Shown here one piece after another: positions 41,732 through 50,887 of a stretch of 64,000 nucleotides of DNA. Position numbers and translations under genes: made by a program. Source of the DNA: Neopararhizobium haloflavum (GTDB lineage Bacteria; Pseudomonadota; Alphaproteobacteria; Rhizobiales; Rhizobiaceae); the NCBI RefSeq assembly GCF_002750855.1, contig NZ_NWUC01000006.1, positions 62,001 through 126,000 on the forward strand, in the 5' to 3' direction. The notes under the pieces are model-generated. The model saw only the letters and a list, made by a program, of their open reading frames with translations, had not been told where the DNA came from and did no database searches. Each line of letters starts with the position of its first letter. The first letter of the stretch is position 1.

Positions 41732-42406
41732 ATGAGCATCGACGACGCGCCCGACGCATTCATCCGCGCCAACACGGCCCTGATGGCGCCGCCCCATGTG
41801 CCGGAAATCCGACTGCATCTGGCCGAAGAGGCCCACGACCTCTGGCTCAAGACGGAAGAGGAGTTGGGCGTCATTGGCCTGCCACCGCCATTCTGGGCCT
41901 TTGCCTGGGCCGGCGGCCAGGGGCTGGCCCGCCACATCCTCGATCATCCCGAGATCGTCAAAGGCCAGGACGTCCTCGATTTCGCATCCGGCTCGGGGAT
42001 CGTCGCGATCGCGGCGGCACGGGCGGGAGCACGCAGCGTAACAGCCGCCGACATCGACCCATGGGCGGCGTCCGCGTGCCGTCTGAACGCAGCCGCCAAC
42101 AATGTCGATATTCACACCATGGTTGGCGATCCGCTTTCGCAGGACGCTGCGCGGTGGACGACAGTGCTCGCCGGGGACGTCTTTTATGATCGCACCATGA
42201 CGGATGCCATCCTGCCATGGCTCGACCGGATCGCATCTCGTGGAGTCCCAATCTTCATCGGGGATCCTGGACGGGCTTACCGACCGGCCGACCGGCTGTC
42301 AGCCTGCGCGACCTACGAGGTTCCGGTGCTCCGCGCACTGGAGGATTCGGAGGTGAAGCGAACGACCGTTTGGGCTTACCGCACCAGCAAAAGCGGTCAG
42401 GCATAG
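41732..42406 (+). CDS. SAM-dependent methyltransferase, ETFB-lysine/ nicotinamide-N type
   Basis: 224 aa; ATG preferred, though the overlapping GTG at 41729 is possible. The SAM motif is VLDFASGSGIVAIAAARAGA, followed by ADIDPWAASACRLNAAANNV and LAGDVFYD. The DxFYD-like motif resembles the post-I motif of electron-transfer-flavoprotein-beta lysine methyltransferases known from bacteria and mitochondria. The substrate is not proved. Its 3' end overlaps the convergent transpeptidase gene by 10 bases. Confidence 0.8.
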   Translation: MSIDDAPDAFIRANTALMAPPHVPEIRLHLAEEAHDLWLKTEEELGVIGLPPPFWAFAWAGGQGLARHILDHPEIVKGQDVLDFASGSGIVAIAAARAGARSVTAADIDPWAASACRLNAAANNVDIHTMVGDPLSQDAARWTTVLAGDVFYDRTMTDAILPWLDRIASRGVPIFIGDPGRAYRPADRLSACATYEVPVLRALEDSEVKRTTVWAYRTSKSGQA

Positions 42407-42942
42407 ACAGTGCGCAGAACCGTCCCCGGCTTCAGCATCGGCAATATCCGCACCAGATCGCGGTATCGAAGTGCGACGCAGCCTTCGGTTGGCGCGTACC
42501 CCGGACGGGCAAGATGCATGAAGATCGCGGAGCCGCCGGCGCCACGGCGTTGCGTGATGTTCCAATCCATCACCAAGACGATGTCGTAGAGGTGATCCTC
42601 TCTGCGCATCGTTTCGTGGCTGGCCGCGAATGGCAGGCGAACCAGTCGATTGTAGGCACCATGATAGGGTGCGTCGCACCATCCCATGTCATCGCGGATC
42701 GGCCGCATCGGTAACGCGGTCAAAGGGCGCGGCACGCGATCCGACCGATAGAAGCCCTCGACGAAACGCATGGTTGCGACGGGCGTCGCGCCGTCCCCTT
42801 CACGCTTGCGGCTTGTCATGCCGCTTCTGCCGATTGCAGCCCGAAATGTCAGGCCATCGGCCCACAGCACGCCGCGCGTCGAACACCCCGGCTCGACACG
42901 AAGCGCCAACGCATACAATGCGCGGTCATCCGAAGCCGTCAT
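42397..42942 (-). CDS. L,D-transpeptidase (YkuD) family protein
   Basis: 181 aa. The catalytic segment SAIFMHLARPGYAPTEGCVAL holds the active-site His and Cys of the YkuD fold (H..G...GC). No signal peptide or LysM is seen, so the protein may be cytoplasmic or its start may be misjudged. Members make 3-3 peptidoglycan crosslinks or attach proteins; this lineage (COG3786-like) is poorly characterised. Confidence 0.82.
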   Translation of the reverse strand: MTASDDRALYALALRVEPGCSTRGVLWADGLTFRAAIGRSGMTSRKREGDGATPVATMRFVEGFYRSDRVPRPLTALPMRPIRDDMGWCDAPYHGAYNRLVRLPFAASHETMRREDHLYDIVLVMDWNITQRRGAGGSAIFMHLARPGYAPTEGCVALRYRDLVRILPMLKPGTVLRTVYA

Positions 42943-43107
42943 TAACCGTCAGTTCCTGTTCGTAAATGGTTTCAAAGCAAGGCGAACCAATCATTTACCC
43001 GGAGCAAGTCACCGCACCGACCGCACAATTACCACTTTGCGCTGAGAGACAAAAAGCCTAAACATCAACCGAACTGGCCTTCTGCCTGGGACAACAGGAG
43101 TATCCGC

Positions 43108-43791
43108 ATGACAGCCCGCACCATCCTGATCGTGGACGATGACGAGGATCTGCGCGAGACCCTGACAGAGCAACTGTCGCTTTATGACGAATTTTCGATC
43201 ATCGAGGAGTCAACGGCGACAAAGGGCCTTCAGACGGCGCGAGCGGGCCAGATCGATCTGTTGATCATGGATGTCGGCCTGCCCGACATGGATGGCCGTG
43301 AGGCCGTCAAGATCCTGCGCAAGGGTGGCTTCAAGCCGCCGATCATCATGCTGACGGGTCATGACACCGATTCCGATACCATACTCGGGCTGGAATCGGG
43401 TGCGAACGACTATGTCGTCAAACCCTTTCGCTTCGCCGTTCTGCTCGCCCGTATCCGTGCCCAGCTGCGCCAGCACGAACAAAGTGAGGATGCCACTTTC
43501 ACCGTAGGTCCTTACACGTTCAAGCCGAGCCAAAAGCTGCTGACCGATGAAGCCGGTGCCAAAATCCGGCTGACCGAAAAGGAATCGGCCATCATCCGCT
43601 ATCTTTATCGGGCGGATCAGAAAGTCGTCACCCGCGACGTCTTGCTTGAGGAAGTGTGGGGTTACAATTCAGGGGTCACCACACACACGCTGGAAACCCA
43701 TGTCTATAGGTTGCGCCAGAAAATCGAACGAGACCCGTCCAATGCCGAGATCCTCGTAACCGAGAGCGGCGGCTACAAGATCGTTCCCTAA
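43108..43791 (+). CDS. cenR: OmpR-family response regulator, CenR/OtpR-like
   Basis: 227 aa. Receiver domain with acidic DDDE near residue 11, phosphoacceptor Asp55 (LLIMDVGLPDMDG), Thr at about 83 and Lys near 105 (VVKPF), followed by an OmpR winged helix (RLTEKESAIIRYLYRADQKVVTRDVLLEEVWGY). The sequence and the cyclic-nucleotide-binding gene downstream match the CenR/OtpR essential envelope regulator of Caulobacter and Brucella. No histidine kinase lies nearby. Confidence 0.78.
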   Translation: MTARTILIVDDDEDLRETLTEQLSLYDEFSIIEESTATKGLQTARAGQIDLLIMDVGLPDMDGREAVKILRKGGFKPPIIMLTGHDTDSDTILGLESGANDYVVKPFRFAVLLARIRAQLRQHEQSEDATFTVGPYTFKPSQKLLTDEAGAKIRLTEKESAIIRYLYRADQKVVTRDVLLEEVWGYNSGVTTHTLETHVYRLRQKIERDPSNAEILVTESGGYKIVP

Positions 43792-43810
43792 CGGGTGGAG
43801 TACGCCGTCG

Positions 43811-44269
43811 ATGGCGCTCAAAGACGACATCGCGCTTTTGTCCACGGTGCCTCTCTTCGCAGATCTCGGGGAGGAGCAACTGCGACTGATCGCCTTCGGC
43901 GCCGAACGCCGGCGCGTACCTGGCGGCCAAACGCTCTTTCGGCAGGGCGCACCGGCAGATTGTGCCTATATCGTCGCCGGAGGCCGATTCTCGCTCACAC
44001 GCTCCACCCGAGAGCGCAAGGACCTCAAGCTCGGTGAGGCGACGAAGGGCGCGCTGCTCGGCGAGATCGCGATGATATCGCTCGTCGAGCGCAAGATGAC
44101 CGCGGTCGCCGCCGAAACCAGCGAAGTCATCCGCATCACGCGGCCGCTCTTCAGCCGCATGCTGGAAGAGTATCCTGACCTTGCCGTGATGATGCACCGC
44201 CGCATCTCGGCGAACCTTGGCAGGATGGTGGGTGAGCTGCTGGCGATCGCTCCACGCCTGAGGGGCTGA
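43811..44269 (+). CDS. Cyclic-nucleotide-binding-domain protein
   Basis: 152 aa, Crp-like cNMP fold only (no HTH): LFRQGAPADCAYIVAGGRFSL and GALLGEIAMISLVERKMTAVAAETSEVIRITRPLF. The phosphate-binding cassette lacks the canonical GE(L/I)AL..RxA arrangement (it reads GEIAMISLVERKMTA), so nucleotide binding is uncertain. It is 19 bases after cenR, and its position suggests an accessory to that regulator. Confidence 0.85.
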   Translation: MALKDDIALLSTVPLFADLGEEQLRLIAFGAERRRVPGGQTLFRQGAPADCAYIVAGGRFSLTRSTRERKDLKLGEATKGALLGEIAMISLVERKMTAVAAETSEVIRITRPLFSRMLEEYPDLAVMMHRRISANLGRMVGELLAIAPRLRG

Positions 44270-44285
44270 CATCGCCGCCTTTTCC

Positions 44286-44732
44286 ATGAACGAATCGTCT
44301 TCGGAAGCGTTTGGGGAACAGACCCAAGCCATGGAGTGGATGATGCCCGAACGTACCGACACCTTGCGTTCCGTACCCGATCCGGTGGACGCGAAGCCGA
44401 CCAGTCGCAAGGAAGATTACAAGGCCTATGCCGAGCGCGACATTGACGAGGGCTGGCCCTACAGCGACGAACCCGGCAATGAGCAGGCCCGCCTCGACGC
44501 GAACCGCCCCTATGCGGCGGAAGATGAGACACCTGTCGCCCTCGACGGTGCCGTTGAGGGGTTCCATGTCGAAACAGCGCCGGTCGGCACGCCAACTCCC
44601 GCGCCTGACGATGCGCAAGACGACGAGACGGTACGCAAATACATCGATGACCAGGACCGACATGATCGCGGCGCGCCCGGTGACGAAAGCGCCGACCCGG
44701 AAGTCGACCCTGAGCCGAAACATCGGCCATAG
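44286..44732 (+). CDS. Acidic conserved hypothetical protein
   Basis: 148 aa, very acidic and Pro/Asp/Glu-rich, probably disordered. The most regular part is KEDYKAYAERDIDEGWPYSDEPGNEQARLDANRPYA near residue 45. An alternative start at residue 16 is possible. No membrane segments or catalytic motifs. It is downstream of the cyclic-nucleotide-binding gene and ends at a strong bidirectional terminator. Confidence 0.6.
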   Translation: MNESSSEAFGEQTQAMEWMMPERTDTLRSVPDPVDAKPTSRKEDYKAYAERDIDEGWPYSDEPGNEQARLDANRPYAAEDETPVALDGAVEGFHVETAPVGTPTPAPDDAQDDETVRKYIDDQDRHDRGAPGDESADPEVDPEPKHRP

Positions 44733-44734
44733 TT

Positions 44735-44777
44735 AAAAAAATACCACCGCCGGCATCCGCCGGCGGTGGTATTTTTT
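44735..44777. terminator. Strong bidirectional Rho-independent terminator
   Basis: Perfect 13-bp stem (TACCACCGCCGGC / GCCGGCGGTGGTA) with a 4-base loop, flanked by A7 on the left and T6 on the right. It separates the converging hypothetical genes at 44732 and 44795 and can terminate both. Confidence 0.95.
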
Positions 44778-44794
44778 GGACGGGTGGGCGAACG

Positions 44795-44983
44795 TTATTT
44801 CTTGTTGCCCGTCGGCTTTGAAGGCTGCGTAATGGAAACCGGATCGCTGGCCGGAAAACTGTCTTCCAGCCCCTCCTCCAGCTCGTCATCCTTCTCTTGA
44901 CGTTCCTTGTTCCGGTTTGCGGCGTCTTCGGGCTTGCGCCCCTCATTCTGCCTGGCGCGATCGCGGTCTGTCTGTGCGCTCAT
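44795..44983 (-). CDS. Small conserved protein with SFPASDPVS motif
   Basis: 62 aa, highly charged. AAAGGAGGG lies upstream of the ATG. After a Lys/Glu/Arg-rich helix (residues 5-40) it has DSFPASDPVSITQPSKP, a motif shared by a group of small alphaproteobacterial proteins of unknown function. No membrane segment or known domain. A strong terminator lies just downstream. Confidence 0.78.
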   Translation of the reverse strand: MSAQTDRDRARQNEGRKPEDAANRNKERQEKDDELEEGLEDSFPASDPVSITQPSKPTGNKK

Positions 44984-45046
44984 GAATGCACCCTCCTTTT
45001 TGCTGGACTGGAGGGATAACGTTCCAAGAACCGACGCGTTGCGTCG

Positions 45047-45697
45047 TCATTGATCGATTGCATCCAGCCCTTCACTGACGAAAAAGCCCAGGATCCATCC
45101 GCCGCCCACGAGCGCCAGCGCACCAAGAATAATCAGGACGCCGTCCTTGGCCACCAGGCCCATGGCGATGAGCGTGACCGTCGCGGCCAGCAGCGAGGAT
45201 GAAAACGGCACCAATTCGAGGAACGGCATCGCCAGACCACAGGCGACGCACAGGAGTTCCGGCAGGATCGAGATCGGATGCCGCACGAGAAAGGTCAATC
45301 GCGGCTTGGTCAGCCGATCGATCAAGGCGACGGGACGAGACAGAGCATCGAGCGCCCTGTTGAACCTGCCACGGCCGATCGTGCGCCGCATGATCCAATG
45401 CGGCAGCCAGACATGGCTGCGGCCGAACACCATCTGCGCTGCAATCAGAGCGATGATCAGGCCTCCGATCGACGACAGGCCCGGTATCCCGCTGAGCGGA
45501 CTGACGATGATCACCGCCGGCACCAGAAGAAGTGGCCCGAAAGAGGCCCGGCCAAGCGACTGGGCTATGTCATTCACCGAGAGTGTGTCGCCGCTTCCCG
45601 CATCCCGAATGCAGTTGATGATCGCCGTCAGGATCTGCTCGTCGTTGTCGGACGGGCGCGAGCGGGCGAACTCTGCCGCATCGTCGTTCTCGCTCAT
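45047..45697 (-). CDS. exoD: ExoD family membrane protein
   Basis: 216 aa with about four transmembrane helices. DTLSVNDIAQSLGRASFGPLLLVPAVIIVSPLSGIPG is the ExoD signature. ExoD of Sinorhizobium affects exopolysaccharide and alkaline tolerance; the mechanism is unknown. It precedes xthA on the same strand with a 57-base gap. Confidence 0.88.
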   Translation of the reverse strand: MSENDDAAEFARSRPSDNDEQILTAIINCIRDAGSGDTLSVNDIAQSLGRASFGPLLLVPAVIIVSPLSGIPGLSSIGGLIIALIAAQMVFGRSHVWLPHWIMRRTIGRGRFNRALDALSRPVALIDRLTKPRLTFLVRHPISILPELLCVACGLAMPFLELVPFSSSLLAATVTLIAMGLVAKDGVLIILGALALVGGGWILGFFVSEGLDAIDQ

Positions 45698-45757
45698 GAA
45701 GTGGGATGTCCGTTGTTAGCCGCGGTCGGGACCCTTGTAGCCTTGTCGACCAATCCG

Positions 45758-46567
45758 CTACAGCCCGAAACGAGCAATCACGGGGACGTGATCCGAAGGC
45801 CGCTCCCAACCGCGTGCCGCCCGCAGGACATCGATCCCCGTCAGGTCACCGGCGAGATCCGCCGAGGACCAGATATGGTCGAGCCGCCGTCCACGATCCG
45901 ACGCTTCCCAGTCTCGCGCGCGATAGCTCCACCATGTGAAGATTTTCTCTTCGGGCGGGATATGCCGGCGAACGAGATCGACCCAGGCACCCTTGGACTG
46001 GACGTCCTTCAGCCCATCGGTCTCGATCGGCGTGTGGCTGACGACCTTCAAGAGTTGCCGGTGTGACCACACGTCTGTCTCGAGCGGCGCGATGTTGAGA
46101 TCGCCGACGAGGATCGAGGAGATTCCATCTGCTCGCTCGCGTTCTGAATGCAGCAGCCGCATCTCGTCGAGATAAGCGAGTTTGTGCGCGAATTTCGGGT
46201 TCACCGCCGGATCGGGAACGTCGCCGCCGGCCGGCACATAGAAATTGTGCAAACGGATTTTCTTCACGCCAGCGGCAATGACGACCGAAGCATGCCGCGC
46301 ATGCCCCACATCGCCGTAGTCCATCCGCTCTTCCGCCAGGATCGGCGTTCGCGAAAGCGTGGCGACACCGTGATAGCCCTTCTGTCCATGCGCGACGATG
46401 TGTTCGTAACCGAGCTTGCGCAGCCGTTTGAAAGGAAAGGCATCATTCGGACATTTCGTCTCCTGCAGACACAGCACGTCAGGCTGATGTTCAGCGAGAA
46501 ATGCCTCGACCAGCGGCAAGCGAAGGCGAACGGAATTGATGTTCCACGTGGCGATGGAAAAGGGCAA
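45758..46567 (-). CDS. xthA: Exodeoxyribonuclease III / AP endonuclease
   Basis: 269 aa from a TTG giving MPFSIATWNINSVRLR, with GAGG eight bases upstream; an upstream GTG (46576) lacks a ribosome-binding site. The EEP-fold catalytic residues are in place: CLQETKCP (Glu), HNFYVPAGG, LVGDLNIAP (Asp/Asn) and RRLDHIW ... SDHVPV (Asp, His). It repairs abasic and 3'-blocked DNA. Confidence 0.94.
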   Translation of the reverse strand: MPFSIATWNINSVRLRLPLVEAFLAEHQPDVLCLQETKCPNDAFPFKRLRKLGYEHIVAHGQKGYHGVATLSRTPILAEERMDYGDVGHARHASVVIAAGVKKIRLHNFYVPAGGDVPDPAVNPKFAHKLAYLDEMRLLHSERERADGISSILVGDLNIAPLETDVWSHRQLLKVVSHTPIETDGLKDVQSKGAWVDLVRRHIPPEEKIFTWWSYRARDWEASDRGRRLDHIWSSADLAGDLTGIDVLRAARGWERPSDHVPVIARFGL

Positions 46568-46633
46568 GGAAAACACCTCGAACAGGAAAGACGAGGGTCG
46601 TCTAGCCCGTATCGCGCCGCGCTGGCAACAGGG

Positions 46634-47323
46634 CTAGTTGCGCATCGTTCCGCCACGCAGCTGGTCGTATGGCACCTGGAAGACGTTGGACGCGAATTGG
46701 ACGCCGGTCTGAACGTTCATGATCATCACCGTCGTCTCTTTGCCCTGGGCGTCGACCATGGTCCATTGTTTCAGCTCGTAGCTGTTAGGATCGAACATCA
46801 TGGTAATGGTCGAATCCCCGAACATCGACTTGTCGCCAAGGACGATTGTGATGAGATCCGGCTGAACATCCACAGATTTGACCATCGAGCCTGACAGATC
46901 GATCCGCTCGGACAGCAGAAGATTGAGCGGGGTCTTGGAAAGCGGATAGACGTCCCATGTGTTGAGCTTGGTGTTGCCGATGACCACGGACTCGCCGTCC
47001 GAGATCATGCGCACGGGAGATGGCTGCTCGTAATTGAAACGCATCTTTCCGGGGCGGGAGATGTGAAAGGTGCCGCCCGTTTGTTCACCGCGTGGCCCGA
47101 ACTGAACGAAATCGCCCGTCATCGTCTTTACCGAGGAAAAGTGGTCGGCGATGTTTTGTGCGATTTCCTGCTGCGACTGGGCTTGCGCGGGTGTGCTGGC
47201 AATCAGCGCTGGCGCGCCGACGAGACCGAGCGCGACGACGGCGCCGGCAATGCCGAGAAACCGGCGGCGGACAATCGTTGGCTGCCGGTCTCGTGCGCTA
47301 TGCGGAGGGGTCTGTTTCGCCAT
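46634..47323 (-). CDS. LolA-family outer-membrane lipoprotein carrier, Tat signal
   Basis: 229 aa. The N-terminal region is long and has RRRFLGIAGA followed by a hydrophobic stretch and AQA cleavage near residue 49: a twin-arginine-type signal. Mature-part features include VKTMTGDFVQFGP and ISRPGKMRFNYEQPSPVRMISDGESVVI. LolA carries lipoproteins across the periplasm. A Tat signal on a LolA homologue is unusual compared with E. coli LolA. Located upstream of xthA and downstream of ftsK. Confidence 0.86.
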   Translation of the reverse strand: MAKQTPPHSARDRQPTIVRRRFLGIAGAVVALGLVGAPALIASTPAQAQSQQEIAQNIADHFSSVKTMTGDFVQFGPRGEQTGGTFHISRPGKMRFNYEQPSPVRMISDGESVVIGNTKLNTWDVYPLSKTPLNLLLSERIDLSGSMVKSVDVQPDLITIVLGDKSMFGDSTITMMFDPNSYELKQWTMVDAQGKETTVMIMNVQTGVQFASNVFQVPYDQLRGGTMRN

Positions 47324-47388
47324 TGTTCTTCTCCTGATCTATCGCTTCCGTGCCGACCAAAGGCGGCGGCACTATGACTGCCCCTCAC

Positions 47389-50085
47389 TCACCGCCCGAC
47401 TATCTCGTCTTCCGTCGGCACCAGAATCTCACGCTTTCCGGCATGGTTTGCCGGACCGATGACGCCTTCCTGCTCCATCCGCTCGATCAATGAGGCCGCG
47501 CGGTTGTAACCGATACCGAGCCGCCTCTGGATATAGGACGTCGATGCCTTTCCGTCACGCAGAACGACTGCGACGGCCTGGTCGTAGGGATCGTCCGACC
47601 CCTCCAGATTGCTGGTGCCCGCTGGCCCGCCATTGTCCGAGCCTTCCTCGTCGTCTTCCGTGATCGCGTCGAGATACTCCGGCACGCCCTGCGTCTTGAG
47701 ATGCGCGACGACATCCTCGACCTCGTCGTCCGACACAAACGGGCCGTGAACGCGCTGAATACGGCCGCCACCAGCCATATAGAGCATATCGCCCATGCCA
47801 AGCAGCTGCTCGGCGCCCTGCTCTCCAAGGATCGTCCGGCTGTCGATCTTCGACGTCACCTGGAACGAGATGCGTGTCGGGAAGTTCGCCTTGATGGTCC
47901 CGGTGATGACGTCGACCGATGGCCGCTGCGTGGCCATGATGACGTGGATTCCTGCAGCGCGCGCCATCTGCGCCAGGCGCTGCACCGCGCCTTCGATGTC
48001 CTTGCCTGCCACCATCATGAGGTCGGCCATCTCGTCGATGATCACGACGATGTAGGGCATGGCCTCCATGTCGAACTCTTCCGTCTCGTAGACGGCTTCT
48101 CCGGTGTCTCGGTCAAATCCGGTCTGGACCGTGCGCGTGATCGTGTCGCCCTTCCTCAACGCCTGTTCGACACGCGCGTTGAACCCGTCGATATTGCGCA
48201 CACCGAGCTTTGACATCTTCTTGTAGCGCTCTTCCATCTCTCTGACGGTCCATTTCAGCGCCACAACGGCCTTCTTCGGATCCGTGACGACGGGCGTCAG
48301 GAGGTGGGGAATGCCATCATAGACCGAAAGTTCCAGCATTTTGGGATCGATCATGATCAGCCGGCATTGTTCGGGCGCCATCCGGTAGACAATCGACAGG
48401 ATCATCGTGTTGATGGCCACCGATTTGCCCGACCCGGTCGTGCCCGCGACCAACAGGTGCGGCATTTTCGCGAGGTCGGCGATCACCGGCTCGCCGCCGA
48501 TCGTCTTTCCGAGCGACAGCGCCAGCTTCGCCTTGCTCGCCTCGAAGTCGCGGCTCGCCAGCAATTCCCGCAGATACACCGTTTCACGCTTTGAATTCGG
48601 CAACTCGATGCCGATGGCATTGCGCCCCGGAACGACCGCAACGCGGGCCGCGATCGCGCTCATCGAACGTGCGATGTCGTCGGCCAGTCCGATGACGCGT
48701 GACGATTTGATGCCCGGCGCGGGTTCGAGTTCATAGAGGGTGACCACCGGGCCAGGCTTGACCTGAATGATCTCGCCCTTGACGCCGAAATCCTCCAGCA
48801 CCCCTTCGAGCATCCTGGCGTTCTGCTCCAGCGCTTCGGTCGACAGGCTGGAGTCACGAACGACGTTCTTCGCTTCGTTGAGCAGGTGCAGCGCCGGCAG
48901 GTCGAAGCCGTCGTTCTTGATGAGGGTCGGCTGAGCCTCGCGGCCAACACGGCCACCCGGTTTCGGTCTGGCGGCCGGCTGGGCGACGCGTGACGGTTGG
49001 GCAACGGCTGCGGGCGCTGGCTTGGGCTTTTCGACAGGCGCCCAGTCCTCCGCCGGGTCGACGGAAAACGGCAGGTCGTCATCGTCGAACTCCCCGTCGA
49101 CCTCGTCGACGAATCGCGGGGCGCGCACGCCCGCTGGACGATCGTCTTCGTCATCAAGCTCGATCGAGGGCGCATCGGTGACGACCCGGCCGGCAAATTC
49201 GGGTTCGCGGCGCCCATCGAGCGTCACGAAATCCTCACCGTTGAAATCGTAGGGCTCTTCGAAATGATCGCGCTCGCGGCCAGTCTGTTGGCCACCGATG
49301 CGCCCACCGGTCACCCGACGCATCTGAGCGCGGGCCGAATACCACCAATGGGTCAGCGCGCCGAGGGCAAGGAAGCGCTCGGCTTCTTCATCCTCTTCGT
49401 CTTCCTCGTCATAGACGTCCTCGTCCTCGAAATGCTCGTCGTCGATGTCGACCGGCTCGCGCCTGTCGATCAGCGCGGCGCCGTACATCGAGAGCCAGAT
49501 CGCCGGAAAGACAAGAACGATACCGACAAGGAAGGAATAGATGCCGGAGGGATAGCCGCCGGTCAGGCCGCCGGGAATTCGAAGCACCATGTCTCCGATG
49601 ACGCCGCCAAGTCCGTTCGGCAACGGCCAGTGCACAGGCGGAGTAATGCAGCTGAGCACCGCCGAGATCAGCGCTGCCCCCAGCAGCCAGGAGAAGAGGC
49701 GTTTGGCAAAGGGTACGAGCGGGCGGCCACGCACCATGAAGACAGCCCAGAAAACGAGCGGCACCAATGCAAAGACGGCACCCAGTCCGAAGAACTGCAT
49801 CGCGATGTCGGCAAAGACTGCGCCGGGATAACCAAGCGCGTTGGTCGGCGTTGCCCCGTTGGCAAAGGACAGGCTGGGGTCGTTGACGTTCCAGGTTGCG
49901 AGCGCGCCGATCGCGAACGCCAGCAGAGAGAGGACAATCAGGCCGCCGGTAATTCTCAGGGGAGCGCGCAGCAGGGGCGGAACGGACAGCACCGGCCGTC
50001 GCCTGTATCCCCGGGCGACCTGGGCCACACCCCGACCGCCGCCTGCTTGATAGACACCGTTGTCCGCTTGAAGAGTTCGCCGCAT
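47389..50085 (-). CDS. ftsK: DNA translocase FtsK
   Basis: 898 aa. An N-terminal membrane part has several transmembrane helices (to about residue 190), then an acidic and Pro-rich linker ([10 protein letters not shown] and DDEDDRPAG), then the motor. Walker [15 protein letters not shown] is near residue 540; the C-terminal gamma domain contains [25 protein letters not shown]. It couples chromosome segregation to septum closure. A CtrA-type box lies about 60 bases upstream of its start. Confidence 0.94.
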   Translation of the reverse strand: MRRTLQADNGVYQAGGGRGVAQVARGYRRRPVLSVPPLLRAPLRITGGLIVLSLLAFAIGALATWNVNDPSLSFANGATPTNALGYPGAVFADIAMQFFGLGAVFALVPLVFWAVFMVRGRPLVPFAKRLFSWLLGAALISAVLSCITPPVHWPLPNGLGGVIGDMVLRIPGGLTGGYPSGIYSFLVGIVLVFPAIWLSMYGAALIDRREPVDIDDEHFEDEDVYDEEDEEDEEAERFLALGALTHWWYSARAQMRRVTGGRIGGQQTGRERDHFEEPYDFNGEDFVTLDGRREPEFAGRVVTDAPSIELDDEDDRPAGVRAPRFVDEVDGEFDDDDLPFSVDPAEDWAPVEKPKPAPAAVAQPSRVAQPAARPKPGGRVGREAQPTLIKNDGFDLPALHLLNEAKNVVRDSSLSTEALEQNARMLEGVLEDFGVKGEIIQVKPGPVVTLYELEPAPGIKSSRVIGLADDIARSMSAIAARVAVVPGRNAIGIELPNSKRETVYLRELLASRDFEASKAKLALSLGKTIGGEPVIADLAKMPHLLVAGTTGSGKSVAINTMILSIVYRMAPEQCRLIMIDPKMLELSVYDGIPHLLTPVVTDPKKAVVALKWTVREMEERYKKMSKLGVRNIDGFNARVEQALRKGDTITRTVQTGFDRDTGEAVYETEEFDMEAMPYIVVIIDEMADLMMVAGKDIEGAVQRLAQMARAAGIHVIMATQRPSVDVITGTIKANFPTRISFQVTSKIDSRTILGEQGAEQLLGMGDMLYMAGGGRIQRVHGPFVSDDEVEDVVAHLKTQGVPEYLDAITEDDEEGSDNGGPAGTSNLEGSDDPYDQAVAVVLRDGKASTSYIQRRLGIGYNRAASLIERMEQEGVIGPANHAGKREILVPTEDEIVGR

Positions 50086-50138
50086 GCCACACCCGTTTTC
50101 GCGCCTGGATGGCGCCGATTGTGGTGCGACACTAGCCG

Positions 50139-50169
50139 CGGCATGGTTAATGCGGATTTAACCATGCCG
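50139..50169. promoter_or_regulatory. CtrA-type box within a 12-bp inverted repeat, upstream of ftsK
   Basis: Contains an exact TTAA-TGCGGAT-TTAA (50147-50161). The surrounding arms CGGCATGGTTAA and TTAACCATGCCG form a perfect 12-bp dyad with a 7-base loop. It lies 54-84 bases before the ftsK start and just after the leuD stop. It could be a CtrA binding site, a leuD terminator hairpin (no U-tract) or both. Confidence 0.6.
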
Positions 50170-50182
50170 TAAACAGGCGGTT

Positions 50183-50788
50183 TCAGGCCCAGGGACGAGC
50201 CTCTGACCGGCGGCTTTCAAAGGCGGCGATCTTGTCGGACTTTTCCATCGTCAGGCCGATGTCGTCGAGCCCTTCCAGGAGGCAATGCTTCTTGAACGGA
50301 TCGATATTGAATGTCACGACGCCGCCGTCAGGGCCATGGATTTCCTGCGTTTCGAGATCGACGGACAGCGTGGCGTTGGCGCCGCGGTCGGCATCATCCA
50401 TCAGCTTGTCCAGATCATCCTTCGAGACGACGATGGGCAAAATGCCGTTCTTGAAGCAGTTGTTATAGAAGATGTCGGCGAAGCTGGTCGAAATCACGCA
50501 GCGAATGCCGAAGTCGGCGAGCGCCCAGGGGGCGTGCTCGCGCGATGATCCGCATCCGAAATTGTCGCCGACCACAAGCACCTGCGCTTTGCGATAAGCG
50601 GGCTTGTTCAGCACGAAGTCCGGATTCTCGGTGCCGTCGTCGTTGAAGCGCATCTCGGCGAAAAGCCCCTGGCCCAGACCCGTCCGCTTGATCGTCTTCA
50701 GGTAATCCTTCGGAATGATCATGTCGGTGTCGATGTTGATGATGGGCAGCGGCGCAGCAACGCCGGTGAGCTTGTCGAATTTCTGCAA
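50183..50788 (-). CDS. leuD: 3-isopropylmalate dehydratase small subunit
   Basis: 201 aa from a TTG ([26 protein letters not shown]), the usual LeuD length, with GGAG about nine bases upstream. A GTG 15 bases further up is possible but has a weaker site. The swivel-domain motif [19 protein letters not shown] is intact. It forms the LeuCD aconitase-like enzyme of leucine biosynthesis; leuC is not in the window. Confidence 0.94.
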   Translation of the reverse strand: MQKFDKLTGVAAPLPIINIDTDMIIPKDYLKTIKRTGLGQGLFAEMRFNDDGTENPDFVLNKPAYRKAQVLVVGDNFGCGSSREHAPWALADFGIRCVISTSFADIFYNNCFKNGILPIVVSKDDLDKLMDDADRGANATLSVDLETQEIHGPDGGVVTFNIDPFKKHCLLEGLDDIGLTMEKSDKIAAFESRRSEARPWA

Positions 50789-50836
50789 GGCACCTGTCTC
50801 CACTTCTATCTGCCATGCTCTAGCAAAGCTTGCGGC

Positions 50837-50865
50837 GAAAAAGAAGGGGCCATGGTGCGCGCCCC
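50837..50865 (-). terminator. Possible terminator after the small membrane protein gene
   Basis: On the minus strand GGGGC-(10 bases)-GCCCC is followed by TTCTTTTT, 23 bases after the stop at 50888. The stem is short. Confidence 0.4.
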
Positions 50866-50887
50866 GCTGTCCGGGATGGCGCGCTGA

